Assembly: GCF_021611515.1 (NCBI RefSeq)
Contig: NZ_CP090960.1
Location: forward strand, 434,001-498,000
Direction: 5' to 3'
Length of the DNA stretch: 64,000 nucleotides
Source: Mariluticola halotolerans
GTDB taxonomy: Bacteria; Pseudomonadota; Alphaproteobacteria; Rhizobiales; Devosiaceae
Shown: piece by piece, positions 62,800 through 64,000 of the stretch
Layout of the letters: each line of letters begins with the position of its first letter
Numbering within the stretch: position 1 is the first letter of the stretch
Position numbers and translations under genes: made by a program
Notes under the pieces: generated by a model
Database searches by the model: none
The model's input: only the letters and a program-made list of their open reading frames with translations
What the model was told of the DNA's origin: nothing

Positions 62800-63563
62800 A
62801 TATGAACACGACAATCCCTTCAGCATTGCAGCTTACGAGCGTTTCGAAGACCTTTGGGCCGATCAAGGTTATTCAGGATCTGAATCTTGATGTTGCCCGG
62901 GGTGAACGCCATGCTGTTATCGGACCCAATGGGGCGGGAAAATCCACCCTGTTCAACATGATTTCAGGGATGTTTCTGCCATCCGCTGGCAAAATCAGCC
63001 TTAATGGTCAGAGCATTGGCGGGCTCTCGCCGCATGAGATCAACCGGGCCGGTTTGTCCCGATCGTTCCAGATCACCAATATATTCCATCGCATGAGCGT
63101 GTTTGAAAATCTGCGCATCGGCGTGCTTGCCCGCCATAACCAGCGCTTCAATTTATTCAATGCAATCGCTCGTATGCGTGAAATCAACGAGGAAACCGGC
63201 CGGATTCTGGATCTTGTCGGGTTGAGTGTGCGTGCCAACGATCTGGGGGGTGACTTGTCTTATTCCGAGCAACGTGCGCTGGAGATCGGCATGACGCTGT
63301 CCACCGGCGCCGATGTGATCCTGTTAGACGAGCCGACGGCAGGTATGTCGCGCGAAGAGACCGCACAAGCCGTGGAACTGATCCGTAAGGTGACGGAAGA
63401 CAAAACGCTCGTGATGGTCGAGCACGACATGAGTGTTGTGTTCAGCTTGTGCGACAGGGTTTCGGTGTTGGTCTATGGCGACATCCTGGCAACGGATACG
63501 CCCAAAGCTATCAGCGAAAACGAGGCGGTTCAAAAAGCATATCTGGGGGAGGAAGCCGCGTGA
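62796..63563 (+). CDS. Liv-type ABC transporter ATPase (LivG-like)
   Basis: A 255-residue ATPase. It has Walker A VIGPNGAGKSTLFNMI (near 43), the Q-loop RSFQITNIFHRM, signature LSYSEQRALEIGM (near 151; family usually LSYGEQR), Walker B VILLDEPTAGMS (near 172) and H-loop VMVEHDMSVVF. It overlaps the permease gene by 4 bp and the next ATPase gene by 4 bp. With the following LivF-type subunit it forms the heterodimeric motor of the importer. Confidence 0.95.
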   Translation: MNMNTTIPSALQLTSVSKTFGPIKVIQDLNLDVARGERHAVIGPNGAGKSTLFNMISGMFLPSAGKISLNGQSIGGLSPHEINRAGLSRSFQITNIFHRMSVFENLRIGVLARHNQRFNLFNAIARMREINEETGRILDLVGLSVRANDLGGDLSYSEQRALEIGMTLSTGADVILLDEPTAGMSREETAQAVELIRKVTEDKTLVMVEHDMSVVFSLCDRVSVLVYGDILATDTPKAISENEAVQKAYLGEEAA

Positions 63564-64000
63564 ACCTGTTCGAGGTCAAAGGGCTGCATGCCCATTATGG
63601 CAAAAGCCACATTCTGCACGGCGTCGATCTGGTCATTCCCCGGGCATCGATTGTCTCACTTCTCGGCCGCAATGGATCGGGCCGTTCAACTTTAATGAAA
63701 ACCATCATGGGGCTGGTGCCACCGACTGCAGGTTCCATTGCTTTGCAAGGCCGCGAGCTGACGGGCCAACGTCCGCACGCCATTTGCCGTCAGGGTGTTG
63801 GATATGTGCCCGAGGAACGTCTGGTATTTCCAAACCTGACCGTTGGCGAAAACCTCGCCATGGGGGTTCAGAAAGCGCACGCCGATGTTCATTCATGGAC
63901 CGTTGACGAAATGTACGACTATTTCCCGCGCTTAAAGGAACGTCGCGACATCAATGCCGGGTATCTTTCCGGTGGTGAGCAGCAAATGCTGACCATGTGC
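63560..64000 (+). CDS. Liv-type ABC transporter ATPase (LivF-like), 5' part, truncated by the right edge
   Basis: The first 147 codons of a LivF-type ATPase, started by GTG overlapping the LivG stop (GTGA). It begins VNLFEVKGLHAHYGKSHIL. The P-loop reads LLGRNGSGRST (near 36), with arginine where the ATP-binding lysine is usual; GYVPEERLVFPNLTVGENL and the signature LSGGEQQML follow. The reading frame is open to the window edge, where Walker B should come next. Identity is firm; activity of the Arg P-loop depends on how common this variant is in LivF proteins. Confidence 0.9.
   Translation, partial: MNLFEVKGLHAHYGKSHILHGVDLVIPRASIVSLLGRNGSGRSTLMKTIMGLVPPTAGSIALQGRELTGQRPHAICRQGVGYVPEERLVFPNLTVGENLAMGVQKAHADVHSWTVDEMYDYFPRLKERRDINAGYLSGGEQQMLTMC

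Overview
The window reads as chromosomal DNA of a GC-rich alphaproteobacterium, most likely from the Hyphomicrobiales (Rhizobiales) or a neighbouring order. This is inferred from an acuR-acuI pair in the order known from Rhodobacter, the abundance of TRAP and ABC solute importers, many short overlaps (ATGA, TAATG) inside operons, and several TTG or GTG starts behind strong GGAGG sites. I recognise no rRNA, insertion sequence, prophage, CRISPR array or integrase. One tRNA gene (Gln, CUG) is present.

Layout. 1-12 kb holds the 3' end of an Atm1-type ABC exporter, a palindromic-repeat intergenic region, an RND efflux pump with its adaptor and a PadR repressor, cysQ, nadC, a ketoglutarate-semialdehyde-type dehydrogenase, and the acrylate-defence pair acuR-acuI with an obvious operator. 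12-17 kb is a LysR-controlled TRAP importer plus a mandelate-racemase-family acid-sugar enzyme. 17-36.7 kb is the main accessory block, a catabolic cluster with two beta-hydroxyacid dehydrogenases, PdxA2, an RraA-family protein, ALDH, CoA transferase, CitE-like lyase, LysR, a MalEFGK-type sugar ABC importer, a GntR regulator, a lactonase-like amidohydrolase, a DUF5060/DUF4038 (GH140-like) glycosidase without a signal peptide, and the OtnK and OtnC tetronate enzymes. It ends beside the 3' end of tRNA-Gln. 36.9-47 kb is housekeeping: a small CHAP-like secreted protein, Ppx/GppA, RlmE, a DHA2 drug exporter, GuaB, RsmB, two TspO-family membrane proteins and GuaA. 47.6-64 kb is a second catabolic and transport block: hydroxybutyryl-CoA-type dehydrogenase, AraC regulator, a ribose-type ABC importer with a fused double permease, cupin, carnitine-dehydrogenase-like enzyme, BKACE (beta-keto acid cleavage enzyme), a secreted tannase/feruloyl esterase, and a Liv-type ABC importer running off the right edge.

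How the genes fit together. In the 17-36 kb block, all but one of the predicted transcription units, including both directions of three divergent promoters, have a copy of a GTAATTAC palindrome upstream. The exception is the GntR gene's own leader, although that gene may also be read from the importer promoter. I propose that this FCD-type GntR protein governs the block. The enzymes suit import of a sugar-acid-yielding or apiose-like oligosaccharide, cytosolic hydrolysis, lactone opening, oxidation to a 2- or 3-oxo acid, phosphorylation by OtnK and decarboxylation by OtnC, with PdxA2 as a parallel route to a triose phosphate. In the 47-64 kb block, the beta-hydroxyacid dehydrogenase and BKACE pair suggests oxidation of an imported 3-hydroxy acid followed by acetyl-CoA-dependent cleavage. 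The tannase gene and the divergent Liv importer share a duplicated leader of about 110 bp containing a 26-nt perfect match, which implies co-control of an ester hydrolase and the importer for its product. All four importer operons carry a strong stem-loop directly after the binding-protein gene.
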